A stretch of 64,000 nt of DNA from Franzmannia pantelleriensis (GTDB lineage Bacteria; Pseudomonadota; Gammaproteobacteria; Pseudomonadales; Halomonadaceae). Numbering within the stretch: position 1 is the first letter of the stretch; each line of letters begins with the position of its first letter. The stretch lies in contig NZ_FNGH01000015.1 of assembly GCF_900102875.1 (NCBI RefSeq), positions 17,695-81,694 on the forward strand. The letters run 5' to 3'. Below the pieces are notes generated by a model. The model ran no database searches. It saw nothing but the letters and a program-made list of their open reading frames with translations, and was not told the origin of the DNA. Positions 8,594 to 20,392 of this stretch are shown here, one piece after another. The translations under genes and the position numbers were made by a program.

Positions 8594-9283
8594 GTGAGTA
8601 ACCCCTTGAATGGTTTCAGCCGTCGGGTCGGCCACGCGTTCGCCGACATCGGCCTGCTGGAGCTGGCCATGACCCATCGCAGCTATGGCGGGCAGAACAA
8701 CGAGCGTCTCGAGTTTCTCGGCGACTCGATTGTCAATTTCGTCATTGCCGAGGCGCTGTTCCGGCGCTTCCCAGATGCCCGTGAGGGCCAGCTGTCGCGG
8801 CTGCGCGCTCAACTGGTCAAGGGCCAGACCCTGGCCGAGCTGGCCCGTGAGTTCGAGCTCGGCGAATGCCTACGGCTGGGCTCCGGCGAAATGAAGAGCG
8901 GCGGTCATCGTCGCGACTCGATCCTGGCCGATGCCGTCGAGGCGGTGATCGGTGCCATCTACCTGGATGCCGGCATGGACGTGGCCAAGGCGCGGGTGCT
9001 GTCGTGGTATGCGCAGCGTCTGGAGGCCATCGACCTGCAGGATACCCAGAAGGATCCCAAGACCCGGCTACAGGAGTTTCTGCAGTCGCGGCAGTCGCCG
9101 CTGCCGCGCTATGAGGTGCTATCGGTGGAGGGCGAGGCACATTCTCAGACGTTCACCATCGAATGTCAGGTGGAGATGCTCGAGGCCGCCACTGTCGGCG
9201 TCGGCTCAAGCCGCCGCCATGCCGAGCAGCAGGCCGCCGATAAGGCACTGGCGCTGCTCGAACCGCGAGGAGGGCGGACATGA
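8594..9283 (+). CDS. rnc: ribonuclease III
   Basis: RNase III cleaves double-stranded RNA in rRNA precursors and mRNA leaders. The signature [14 protein letters not shown] (about residues 36-49) and the second acidic cluster [13 protein letters not shown] form the endonuclease domain. The dsRNA-binding domain begins near residue 155 ([11 protein letters not shown]). It starts with GTG at 8594, supported by a CAGGAG site at 8584-8589. The 229 residues match the family (226 in E. coli). Its TGA overlaps the era ATG (ATGA), so the two are translationally coupled. Confidence 0.97.
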   Translation: MSNPLNGFSRRVGHAFADIGLLELAMTHRSYGGQNNERLEFLGDSIVNFVIAEALFRRFPDAREGQLSRLRAQLVKGQTLAELAREFELGECLRLGSGEMKSGGHRRDSILADAVEAVIGAIYLDAGMDVAKARVLSWYAQRLEAIDLQDTQKDPKTRLQEFLQSRQSPLPRYEVLSVEGEAHSQTFTIECQVEMLEAATVGVGSSRRHAEQQAADKALALLEPRGGRT

Positions 9284-10179
9284 CCCAACGCTGTGGATTC
9301 GTAGCCATCGTCGGCCGCCCCAACGTCGGCAAGTCGACGCTGATGAACCGTATACTCGGTCAGAAGATTTCCATCACCTCGCGGCGTCCGCAGACCACGC
9401 GCCACCAGGTAATGGGCATCAAGACCGAGGATGACAACCAGATCATCTATGTCGATACCCCGGGCATGCACATCATGTCCAAGGATCGTAACAAGGCGAT
9501 CAACCGCTTCATGAACCAGGCCGCCAGTCAGGCGCTGCGCGACGTCGACTGTGTGGTGTTCATCATCGACCGCACGCGCTGGATGCCTGAAGATCAGGTG
9601 GTGCTCGACAAGCTGACCCACGTCAAGGCGCCGGTGATTCTGGCCGTCAACAAGGTCGACTGGCTGGAGGACAAGGCCAGCTTGCTGCCGTGGCTCGAGC
9701 AGGTAGGTGCCAAGCGCGACTTTGCGGCGATCCTGCCACTGTCGGCCAAGCACGGCACCAATGTGCCGGAGCTCGAGGCCGAGGTCGCCAAGCATTTGCC
9801 GGAGAGTATCCACTACTACCCGGATGACCAGGTTACCGACCGTACTCAGCGCTTCCTGGTAGCCGAGCTGGTGCGCGAGAAGGTCATGCGCCAACTCGGC
9901 GACGAGCTGCCGTACCAGATGACCGTGGAGATCGAGGAGTTTCGCGAAACCGACCGCGTCACCCATATCAGCGCGTTGATCCTGGTCGAGCGCCAGGGCC
10001 AGAAGAAGATCCTGATCGGTGAGAACGGCGAGCGCATCAAGAGCATCGGCCGCGAGGCGCGTCTCGATATGGAGCGCGCGCTGGGCGGCAAGGTGATGCT
10101 CAACCTGTGGGTCAAGGTCAAGCGAGGCTGGTCGGACGACGAGCGCGCACTGAAGAGCCTGGGATACCATCTGGATTAG
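9280..10179 (+). CDS. era: GTPase Era
   Basis: Era is an essential GTPase that binds the 3' end of 16S rRNA and assists 30S assembly. It has G1 GRPNVGKST (residues 9-17), G3 DTPGM and G4 NKVD. The C-terminal KH domain contains [22 protein letters not shown]. The length (299) matches E. coli Era (301). It overlaps rnc by 4 bp. Confidence 0.97.
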   Translation: MTQRCGFVAIVGRPNVGKSTLMNRILGQKISITSRRPQTTRHQVMGIKTEDDNQIIYVDTPGMHIMSKDRNKAINRFMNQAASQALRDVDCVVFIIDRTRWMPEDQVVLDKLTHVKAPVILAVNKVDWLEDKASLLPWLEQVGAKRDFAAILPLSAKHGTNVPELEAEVAKHLPESIHYYPDDQVTDRTQRFLVAELVREKVMRQLGDELPYQMTVEIEEFRETDRVTHISALILVERQGQKKILIGENGERIKSIGREARLDMERALGGKVMLNLWVKVKRGWSDDERALKSLGYHLD

Positions 10180-10229
10180 GCGCCGCGCGTCGGGCGCCAC
10201 GCGTCGCCTGACGCTTCCAAGGATCGATC

Positions 10230-10943
10230 ATGCAGCCCGAACCTGCTTTCCTGCTCCATAAGCGCCCCTACCGCGAGACCAGTGCGCTGGTCGATCTGCT
10301 GACCTTGGGTCATGGGCGGGTGAGGGCGGTGGCGCAGGGCGTGCAGCGTCCCGGTAGCCGCTCGCGGGGCCGTCTGCAGCCGTTTGCACCGTTGCACGTG
10401 ACCTGGGTGGGTAGCGGTGAACTCAAGCGCCTGCGGCTGATGGAGAGTACCGGTAGTGCGGCGCTGCTGGCCGGCGAGGGTCTGCTGTGTGGCTTGTATG
10501 CCAACGAGCTGCTGGCGCGGGTGTTGCCGCTGGAGCTGCCGGGGCGCGAGGTGTTCGCCTTCTACAGCGCTACCCTCGAGGCCCTGCCGCGACCGGAGGC
10601 AAGAGCCAGCGCGCTGCGCCGGCTGGAGCTGGCGCTGCTTGAACTGCTCGATGCCGAGCCGCGGTTTCGTGACCTGAATGACGGCGAGCTCGACCCGCAG
10701 CGTCGCTATGTGTATCGCGGTGAGGCGCGCGCCTTCGAGACGCTGCCGCCAGGTGCCAGTCAAGGGCTCGATGGCCGCACCCTGCGTTTGCTGGCCAGCG
10801 GCCAGTGGGAGGCGCCGGGACTGGCCGGTCCCGCCAAGGCCTTGACCCGAGCGGCACTGATGCCGCTGCTGGGCGCTCGACCACTGCGCTCGCGTGAGCT
10901 GATGCAGCGTCTTGCGGCGCGTCGCCATGGCGCGCCATCCTGA
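10230..10943 (+). CDS. recO: DNA repair protein RecO
   Basis: RecO works with RecF and RecR to load RecA on SSB-covered gaps. The N-terminal OB-fold pattern is clear ([39 protein letters not shown]), followed by the helical RecO_C region. The 237 residues match E. coli RecO (242). It lies between era and pdxJ as in E. coli. No zinc-binding cysteine cluster is seen, as usual for this branch. Confidence 0.95.
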   Translation: MQPEPAFLLHKRPYRETSALVDLLTLGHGRVRAVAQGVQRPGSRSRGRLQPFAPLHVTWVGSGELKRLRLMESTGSAALLAGEGLLCGLYANELLARVLPLELPGREVFAFYSATLEALPRPEARASALRRLELALLELLDAEPRFRDLNDGELDPQRRYVYRGEARAFETLPPGASQGLDGRTLRLLASGQWEAPGLAGPAKALTRAALMPLLGARPLRSRELMQRLAARRHGAPS

Positions 10944-11004
10944 TAGCCAAGCGCTGCCGCGTACGGCGGCAGATGCTCAACCTTCCATCCCCTGGAGACC
11001 CATC

Positions 11005-11802
11005 ATGCATGCGCCCCGTATCCAGCTCGGCGTCAATATCGATCATGTCGCGACCCTGCGCCAGGCCCGCGGTACCCGCTATCCGGACCCCGTCCAGGCC
11101 GCGCTGTTGGCAGAAGAGGCCGGCGCTGACGGTATCACCGTGCACCTGCGCGAGGACCGTCGGCACATTCAGGAGCGCGATATTCGGCTGCTGGCTGAAA
11201 CCCTCAATACGCGCATGAATCTCGAGATGGCGGTCACCGAGGCGATGATACGACTGGCCGAGGAGGTGCGCCCGGCGCATGTCTGCCTGGTGCCGGAGAA
11301 GCGTGAGGAGTTGACCACTGAAGGTGGGCTGGACGTGGTCGGCGGGTTCGAGGCGGTGCAGGCCGCCTGCCGGCGGCTGGCGGCTGCGGGCAGCGAGGTG
11401 TCGCTGTTCATCGATCCGGAGCCGGCTCAGATCGAGGCCGCCGCCAGGGCCGGTGCACCGGTCATCGAGCTGCATACCGGCGCCTACGCCGAGGCCAGCG
11501 GACAGGCGGCCAGAGATGAACATGCGCGCATCGCCGCAGCGACCGAGATGGCCCTCGAGCTGGGCCTGACGGTCAATGCCGGCCATGGCCTGCACTACCA
11601 CAACGTCGAGGCCATCGCCGCCATCGGCGGCATTCATGAGCTCAACATCGGCCATGCGATCATTGCCCGTGCGATGTTCGTGGGGCTAAAGGAGGCGGTA
11701 GCCGAGATGAAGCGCCTGGTGATTGCCGGTCAGGAAGCGGGGCTGTTGGCGGCGCTGGACGAGTACGATCATGACCATGCCCATGGTCACCAGCACGGCT
11801 GA
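11005..11802 (+). CDS. pdxJ: pyridoxine 5'-phosphate synthase PdxJ
   Basis: PdxJ condenses 1-deoxy-D-xylulose 5-phosphate with 3-amino-2-oxopropyl phosphate in the last ring-closing step of vitamin B6 synthesis. Motifs [39 protein letters not shown] text and [10 protein letters not shown] are present. The ATG at 11005 has a TGGAGA site (10993-10998); an upstream in-frame ATG at 10912 lies inside recO. The 265-residue protein ends in a His- and Asp-rich tail ([14 protein letters not shown]), which is an unusual extension that may bind metal. Confidence 0.96.
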   Translation: MHAPRIQLGVNIDHVATLRQARGTRYPDPVQAALLAEEAGADGITVHLREDRRHIQERDIRLLAETLNTRMNLEMAVTEAMIRLAEEVRPAHVCLVPEKREELTTEGGLDVVGGFEAVQAACRRLAAAGSEVSLFIDPEPAQIEAAARAGAPVIELHTGAYAEASGQAARDEHARIAAATEMALELGLTVNAGHGLHYHNVEAIAAIGGIHELNIGHAIIARAMFVGLKEAVAEMKRLVIAGQEAGLLAALDEYDHDHAHGHQHG

Positions 11803-12125
11803 TTGGCGATGATACTGGGGATCGGCAACGACCTGGCACGCATCGACCGCTTTACGGCGGGTATAGCGCGCCACGGTGAACGCTTTGCGCAGCGCCTGCT
11901 GGGACCTTCCGAGCTGACTCGCTATTACCATCATCCTCAGCCGGCGGCCTTTTTGGCCAAACGCTTCGCCGCCAAGGAGGCCTTTCTCAAGGCGCTGGGT
12001 ACCGGGCTTCGCCACGGCATGCGCTGGACCGAGATCGAGGTGGTCAACGATGCGCTTGGCCGCCCCTCGCTGGTGCTGGTCGGTCGAGCCCACGAGCAGG
12101 CCCAGGCCGCCGGCGTGGCGACCCT

Positions 12126-14843
<2,718 letters not shown>

Positions 14844-14894
14844 TCATTATGCCACACCGAGAGAGCATCCCTGTCACCTGCCGACGGGCACGGA

Positions 14895-14900
14895 TATAAT
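14895..14900 (+). promoter_or_regulatory. -10 element of the cysM-rlmD-relA promoter
   Basis: A perfect TATAAT lies 31 bp before the cysM start in the 88-bp barA-cysM divergent spacer. The -35 position (TGTCAC, 14872-14877) matches poorly. An AAGGA ribosome site follows at 14918-14922. Confidence 0.55.
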
Positions 14901-14931
14901 TGTCGTATACGCTTTGAGAAGGACGCTTCGC

Positions 14932-15828
14932 ATGCACTTCCCCACGCTCGAGGATGTGGTCGGCAACACGCCACTGGTGCGCCTGAAACGCATTGCCGCG
15001 GGGCGCAACAATACCCTGCTGGCCAAGCTCGAAGGCAACAATCCGGCCGGTTCGGTCAAGGACCGCCCGGCGCTGTCGATGATTCAGCAGGCCGAGGCCC
15101 GCGGTGAGATTAACCCCGGCGACACCCTGATCGAGGCGACCTCGGGCAATACCGGTATCGCCCTGGCCATGGCCGCCGCGATCAAGGGCTATAACATGAC
15201 GCTGATCATGCCTGAGAGTGCCTCCAGCGAACGCAAGCAGGCCATGGCGGCGTTTGGTGCCAAGCTGATCACGGTATCGAAGGATGCCGGCATGGAGGGG
15301 GCCCGCGACCTCGCCGATACCATGATCGCCCGCAGCGAGGGCAAGGCGTTGGATCAGTTTGCCAACCCCGACAACCCGCTGGCGCATTTTCGTACCACCG
15401 GGCCGGAGTTGTGGCAGCAGACCGACGGTAGCATCACCCACTTCATCAGTTCGATGGGCACCACGGGTACCATCATGGGGGTCTCCGAGTACCTCAAGCA
15501 GCAGAACCCGGCGGTACAGATCGTCGGCCTGCAGCCCGAAGACGGTGCCAGCATCGCCGGGATTCGCCGCTGGCCGGCCGCCTACCTGCCGAAAATCTTC
15601 GATGCGGCCCGGGTCGATCGCGTCATTGACATCGGCCAGCATGAAGCTGAAGAGCACATGCGCCGCCTGGCTCGCGAGGAGGGCATCCTGGCCGGTGTCT
15701 CGTCCGGAGGAGCGCTGGCCGGTGCGCTGCGTATTGCCGAACAGGTCGAGAATGCGGTGATTGTCTTCATCGTCTGTGATCGCGGTGATCGCTATCTGTC
15801 CACTGGCCTGTTCGCGCCGGAGGTCTGA
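14932..15828 (+). CDS. cysM: cysteine synthase B (O-acetylserine sulfhydrylase)
   Basis: CysM makes cysteine from O-acetylserine and sulfide or thiosulfate with PLP. The PLP lysine is in NPAGSVKDRPAL (Lys43), and the phosphate loop is TSGNTGIALA. The 298 residues and the start MHFPTLEDVVGNTPLVRL fit CysM (E. coli 303) rather than CysK. An upstream extension of the frame runs antisense to barA and was discarded. Its stop overlaps the rlmD start (TGATG). Confidence 0.94.
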   Translation: MHFPTLEDVVGNTPLVRLKRIAAGRNNTLLAKLEGNNPAGSVKDRPALSMIQQAEARGEINPGDTLIEATSGNTGIALAMAAAIKGYNMTLIMPESASSERKQAMAAFGAKLITVSKDAGMEGARDLADTMIARSEGKALDQFANPDNPLAHFRTTGPELWQQTDGSITHFISSMGTTGTIMGVSEYLKQQNPAVQIVGLQPEDGASIAGIRRWPAAYLPKIFDAARVDRVIDIGQHEAEEHMRRLAREEGILAGVSSGGALAGALRIAEQVENAVIVFIVCDRGDRYLSTGLFAPEV

Positions 15829-17216
15829 TGGCGATGCTCGGCAGGCGCCGTGCGGCGCGCCCGGCCTCGGGCACCTCGGGGCTGCATCAGCGCGACAAGG
15901 CGCCGGTGCGCGAATTCGCCGACGGCGACAGCGTAGTGATCGAACGCCTGGCCCACGATGGACGGGGGGTGGCGCATCGCACCGATGGCAAGGCGCTGTT
16001 CATCGAGCGTGCGCTGCCCGGTGAACGGGTCCTGCCGGCGGTACATCGACAGCGTAAACGCTACGACGAAGCCCATGTGCGCGAGCTGATCGAGACGTCC
16101 GATCAGCGCGTCGAGCCGGCGTGCCGCCACTTCGGCCAGTGCGGCGGCTGCGACCTGCAGCACTTCGCCGACGCGGGGCAGCGTCAGCACAAGCTGGCGG
16201 TGCTCGGCGAGCACCTGGCGCGTGAAGCACTCACACTGCCGGCAGCCCCCGAGGTGCTGGCCGCAGACGGCCACGGCTACCGTCGGCGGGCCCGGCTGGG
16301 GGTCAAGGTCGACGCCCAAGGGGGGATTCACCTGGGCTTTCGCGCCAAGGGCAGCCATCATCTGCTCGACATCCATCAGTGCACTATTCTGGTGCCGCGG
16401 CTGACGGCGCTGCTGGCGCCTATGCACCATCAGCTGGCTGCCCTGGAGGCGCCGCGCCATGTCGGACACATTGAACTCATCGACAGCGATGCGGGCGCTA
16501 CCCTGGTGGTGCGCCAGCTTCGCGAGCACGCCGGCGACCGTGTCCGCTGGCAGACGTTTGCAGCCGCGCAGGGCGTCAGCCTGGCGTGGTGGCTGGGACG
16601 CGACGCGGCGCAGCTCGAGTGGCTGAGTGCCGAGCCCGAGCTGCGCTATCGCATTGTCGCCGACGGGCGTGATGTAACGCTGACGTTTGCCCCTGGCGAC
16701 TTCGTGCAGGTCAATGCGACGGTCAACCAGCGTCTCATCGATACCGCGCTGACGTGGCTTGCGCCTGATCCTGCTGCGCGCGTGCTCGACCTCTACGCCG
16801 GCGTGGGCAATTTGAGTCTGGCGCTGGCCTGCCGTGGCGGCGAGGTGTTGGGCGTCGAGGGCAGTCCGGCGATGGTCGGGCGACTCGCCGCCAATGCCAG
16901 ACGCAATGACCTGGGTAACGTCGAGGCGCGCCAGGCCGATCTGACCCAGGTCGCCGAGGTGTGCGAGGTGCTGGACTGGGCGCCGAGCCTGGTGGTGCTC
17001 GACCCGCCGCGAGACGGGGCCGACATCGTATGCACCCAGCTGGCGGGAAGCGCGGTTCCGCAGTTGCTGTACATCGCCTGCGATCCGGCCACCCTGGCGC
17101 GGGATGCGGCACGCCTTGTGCAAGGCGGTTATCGAATCACTCGCGCGGCCGTGGCCGACATGTTCGCGCAGACTGCTCATCTGGAAGCCATGCTGCTGTT
17201 CGAACGCGGCGGATGA
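15828..17216 (+). CDS. rlmD: 23S rRNA (uracil-1939-C5)-methyltransferase
   Basis: RlmD (RumA) uses SAM to make m5U1939 in 23S rRNA. It has an N-terminal TRAM domain (DGDSVVIERLAHDGRGVAH). The iron-sulfur cysteine set lies in CRHFGQCGGCDLQHF. The Rossmann methyltransferase fold contains VLDLYAGVGNLSLALA, DPPRDGAD and the catalytic-cysteine motif YIACDPATLARD. The length of 462 compares with 433 in E. coli. The neighbour relA is conserved downstream. Confidence 0.95.
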   Translation: MAMLGRRRAARPASGTSGLHQRDKAPVREFADGDSVVIERLAHDGRGVAHRTDGKALFIERALPGERVLPAVHRQRKRYDEAHVRELIETSDQRVEPACRHFGQCGGCDLQHFADAGQRQHKLAVLGEHLAREALTLPAAPEVLAADGHGYRRRARLGVKVDAQGGIHLGFRAKGSHHLLDIHQCTILVPRLTALLAPMHHQLAALEAPRHVGHIELIDSDAGATLVVRQLREHAGDRVRWQTFAAAQGVSLAWWLGRDAAQLEWLSAEPELRYRIVADGRDVTLTFAPGDFVQVNATVNQRLIDTALTWLAPDPAARVLDLYAGVGNLSLALACRGGEVLGVEGSPAMVGRLAANARRNDLGNVEARQADLTQVAEVCEVLDWAPSLVVLDPPRDGADIVCTQLAGSAVPQLLYIACDPATLARDAARLVQGGYRITRAAVADMFAQTAHLEAMLLFERGG

Positions 17217-17243
17217 GCCACCCAAGAAGAGGAACGCAACCCC

Positions 17244-19523
17244 ATGGTTAAGGTGCGTGAGGATCAGCCGCTGACCGCCGACGGGGCGGTCGATATACCA
17301 CAATGGCTGGCACGCCTGAAGGAGGACGTCACGCTGCGTGACGAGGGCGAGATGCGCGACGCCTGCGAACTCGCCGATCGCCTGGCCAGGGAGGCCGATA
17401 AGCCGCACAAGGCCTGGCTGGCCGACGGCTCGAGTTTTCGCATGGGCCTGGAGATGGCCGATATTCTCGGTGAACTCACCCTCGACCAGGAAGCGCTGGA
17501 AGCGGCGGTGCTCTACCGCGCTGTCCGTGAAGGGCTGATCGGCATCGAGGCGGTGGCCAAGCGCTTTGGTGGCGAAGTGGCCGGGCTGATCGACGGCGTC
17601 TTGCAGATGGCGGCGATCAGTCACCAGACGCCGAGCCACGGCATGACCCAGCATGACCAGCAAGACAACTTGCGCAAGATGCTGGTGACCATGATCGACG
17701 ACGTGCGTGTGGCGCTGATCAAGATTGCCGAGCGCACCTGTGCGCTGCGCCAGGTCAAGGACGCGACCCGCGACAAGCGACTGCGGGTGGCCCGCGAGGT
17801 ATTCGACATCTACGCGCCGCTGGCGCATCGGCTGGGCATCGGCCACCTCAAGTGGGAGCTGGAGGACCTCTCCTTCCGCTACCTGCACGAGGACGACTAC
17901 AAGTCGATCGCCAAGCAGCTGGCCGAGAAACGCCTCGACCGCGACCGCTACATCCACGACGTGGTCCAGACCCTCGAAGGACTGCTCGAGGCCCAGGGCA
18001 TCTCGCGCATCCAGGTCGACGGTCGCGCCAAGCACATCTACTCGATCTGGCGCAAGATGAAGCGCAAGCGCATCGATTTCTCGCAGGTCTACGACGTACG
18101 TGCGGTGCGTATCCTGGTACCCGAGGTGACTGACTGCTATACCGCGCTGGGTATCGTGCACTCACGCTGGCACCACGTACCCAACGAGTTCGACGACTAC
18201 ATCGCCAACCCCAAGAAGAACGGCTATCAGTCACTGCATACCGCGGTGCTGGGGCCGGAAAACAAGGTGCTGGAGATCCAGATTCGCACCTTCGCCATGC
18301 ATGAAGAGGCCGAGTTGGGGGTGTGCGCCCACTGGCGCTACAAGGGCCACGATACCAACGCCAAGAGTCGCAGCTACGAAGAGAAGATCGCCTGGCTGCG
18401 CCAGGTGCTCGAGTGGCAGGATGAGGTCGGCGACTTCGGTGATCTGCGCGAAGGGCTCAACAGCGACGTGGCCCCGGATCGCATCTATGTGTTTACCCCC
18501 GACGGCCACGTCATCGACCTGCCCAAGGTGGCCACGCCCATCGACTTTGCCTACCGGGTGCATACCGAGATCGGCCACCGCTGCCGCGGCGCCAAGGTCA
18601 ACGGGCGCATCGTGCCGCTCACCTACAAGCTCAAGACCGGCCAGCAGGTCGAGATCCTTACCGCCACCAAGGGCGGCCCCAGTCGCGACTGGATCAACCC
18701 CTCGCTGGGCTTCGTGCGAACCTCGCGGGCGCGGGCCAAGATCCAGGCCTGGTTCAAGCAGCAGGCGCGCAGTCAGAATCTCGAAGAGGGCAAGGCGCTG
18801 TTCGACAAGGAGATGAAGCGCCTCGACGTCGAAGACATGGACCTCATGACCCTGGCGCGCAAGGTCAATTACACCACCGTCGAGGACATGTACGCGGCGC
18901 TCGGCGCCGGCGATCTGCGCATCGGGCAGGTGCTGCATCAGGCCCAGCAACTGTTTGGCGAGTCAGATGACCAGGAGCAGCTCGATCGGCTGCTGGCCAA
19001 GCCGCGGCGTGCCCCGAGCAAGAGTGACGGTGACGCGATCACCGTACTCGGGGTCGGCAACCTCAAGACCAGCATGGCCAACTGCTGCCACCCGGTGCCC
19101 GGAGAACCCATCGTGGGCTTCATCACCCAGGGGCGCGGCGTCACCGTGCACCGCCAGGACTGCGCCAATATCCTGCAGCTGCGCCTCGACGAACCGCAGC
19201 GGGTGATCGAGGTGGAGTGGGGCGAGCGGGCGCGCACCCAGTACCCGGTGGATATCGAGATCGAGGCCTGGGACCGCTCCGGGCTGCTGCGCGACGTGAC
19301 CGGCGTGCTCAGCAACGATCGCGTCAACGTGCTGTCGGTGAATACCCTCACCGATCAGGACGACGGCATCGCTCGCATGTCGATCACCGTGGAGGTCGAT
19401 GGCCTCGAGACCCTCGGCCGGTTGTTCTCGCGCATTCAGCAGCTGCCCAACGTGATCGACGTCAAGCGCCTGCGCAGCGGCGGCAAGCCGCGCCAGGCTC
19501 GTCAGCGGAGGCCGCAGCCATGA
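17244..19523 (+). CDS. relA: GTP pyrophosphokinase RelA
   Basis: RelA makes (p)ppGpp on ribosomes with uncharged tRNA. The N-terminal hydrolase-like domain lacks the intact HD motif expected of SpoT. The synthetase domain contains GRAKHIYSIWRKMKRKRIDFSQVYDVRAVRI. A TGS domain (RIYVFTPDGHVIDLPKVATPIDFAYRVH), a Cys/His zinc-finger region (NCCHPVPGEPIVGF with HRQDCAN) and an ACT domain follow. The length of 759 is close to E. coli RelA (744). Its TGA overlaps the mazG ATG. Monofunctional synthetase activity is inferred from the degenerate HD region. Confidence 0.96.
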   Translation: MVKVREDQPLTADGAVDIPQWLARLKEDVTLRDEGEMRDACELADRLAREADKPHKAWLADGSSFRMGLEMADILGELTLDQEALEAAVLYRAVREGLIGIEAVAKRFGGEVAGLIDGVLQMAAISHQTPSHGMTQHDQQDNLRKMLVTMIDDVRVALIKIAERTCALRQVKDATRDKRLRVAREVFDIYAPLAHRLGIGHLKWELEDLSFRYLHEDDYKSIAKQLAEKRLDRDRYIHDVVQTLEGLLEAQGISRIQVDGRAKHIYSIWRKMKRKRIDFSQVYDVRAVRILVPEVTDCYTALGIVHSRWHHVPNEFDDYIANPKKNGYQSLHTAVLGPENKVLEIQIRTFAMHEEAELGVCAHWRYKGHDTNAKSRSYEEKIAWLRQVLEWQDEVGDFGDLREGLNSDVAPDRIYVFTPDGHVIDLPKVATPIDFAYRVHTEIGHRCRGAKVNGRIVPLTYKLKTGQQVEILTATKGGPSRDWINPSLGFVRTSRARAKIQAWFKQQARSQNLEEGKALFDKEMKRLDVEDMDLMTLARKVNYTTVEDMYAALGAGDLRIGQVLHQAQQLFGESDDQEQLDRLLAKPRRAPSKSDGDAITVLGVGNLKTSMANCCHPVPGEPIVGFITQGRGVTVHRQDCANILQLRLDEPQRVIEVEWGERARTQYPVDIEIEAWDRSGLLRDVTGVLSNDRVNVLSVNTLTDQDDGIARMSITVEVDGLETLGRLFSRIQQLPNVIDVKRLRSGGKPRQARQRRPQP

Positions 19524-20392
19524 GCCAGCCTCGCTATGACCTCGATGACTTGCTGACGCTGATGGCGGTACTGCGCGACCCGCAGCAGGGCTGCCCGTGG
19601 GATCTCAAACAGGATTGGGACAGCATCGTCCCCCACACCCTGGAAGAGGCTTACGAAGTCGCCGATGCCATCGAGCGGCGCGCCTTCGACGAGCTGCCCG
19701 GCGAGCTTGGCGACCTGCTGTTCCAGGTCGTCTACTATGCACGCTTCGGCGCCGAGGAGGGGCGCTTCGACTTCCACGACGTGGTGCATACCCTGACCGC
19801 CAAAATGCTGCATCGCCATCCTCATGTGTTCCCCGACGGCAGCCTGGCCTCGCGCCGGCCCGCCGGGGTCAGCGCCGAGCAGGTCCAGACGCGCCAGGTC
19901 AACAGCCGCTGGGAGTCGCTCAAGGCCGAGGAGCGCGCCGCGCGCAGTGATTCCGTCAGCGCCTCGGTGCTCGACGACGTGCCGCGCACGTTGCCGGCGC
20001 TGTCGCGAGCCGCCAAGCTCTCCAAGCGCGCCGCCAGGGTCGGCTTCGACTGGCCCGACAGTCGCGGGGTGATCGACAAGATCCGTGAGGAGCTGGCCGA
20101 GGTCGAGGAGGCGCTGGACGCCGGCGACCGCGACCACGCCACCGCCGAGGTGGGCGATCTGCTGTTTGCCGTCACCAACCTAGCGCGTACGCTGAAGGCC
20201 GACCCCGAGCAGTGCCTGCGCAACACCAATGCCAAGTTCGAGCGGCGCTTTCGCCACGTCGAGTCCGCACTGGCCGAGTATGGCCAGCAGCCGGCGTCGG
20301 TGACGCTCGATGAGATGGAGGCGCACTGGCAAGACGCCAAGCGCCATGAAGCCACCCCTGATGATCGCAAGGAGGGCGCCGCCCATGAGTGA
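19520..20392 (+). CDS. mazG: nucleoside triphosphate pyrophosphohydrolase MazG
   Basis: MazG hydrolyses NTPs and dNTPs to monophosphate and pyrophosphate and can lower ppGpp-linked stress. Two all-alpha MazG domains are seen. The first has CPWDLKQDWDSIVPHTLEEAYEVADAI and GELGDLLFQVVYYARF. The second has KIREELAEVEEAL and EVGDLLFAVTNLAR. The ATG at 19520 overlaps relA by 4 bp. At 290 residues it is a little longer than E. coli MazG (263). It overlaps ppc by 8 bp, so relA-mazG-ppc are probably co-transcribed. Confidence 0.95.
   Translation: MSQPRYDLDDLLTLMAVLRDPQQGCPWDLKQDWDSIVPHTLEEAYEVADAIERRAFDELPGELGDLLFQVVYYARFGAEEGRFDFHDVVHTLTAKMLHRHPHVFPDGSLASRRPAGVSAEQVQTRQVNSRWESLKAEERAARSDSVSASVLDDVPRTLPALSRAAKLSKRAARVGFDWPDSRGVIDKIREELAEVEEALDAGDRDHATAEVGDLLFAVTNLARTLKADPEQCLRNTNAKFERRFRHVESALAEYGQQPASVTLDEMEAHWQDAKRHEATPDDRKEGAAHE

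Noticed and set aside
15792..18161. 789-codon antisense frame over rlmD and relA
   Set aside because: Long antisense frames are expected in GC-rich coding DNA. The sense genes are strongly conserved and the antisense product has no family pattern.
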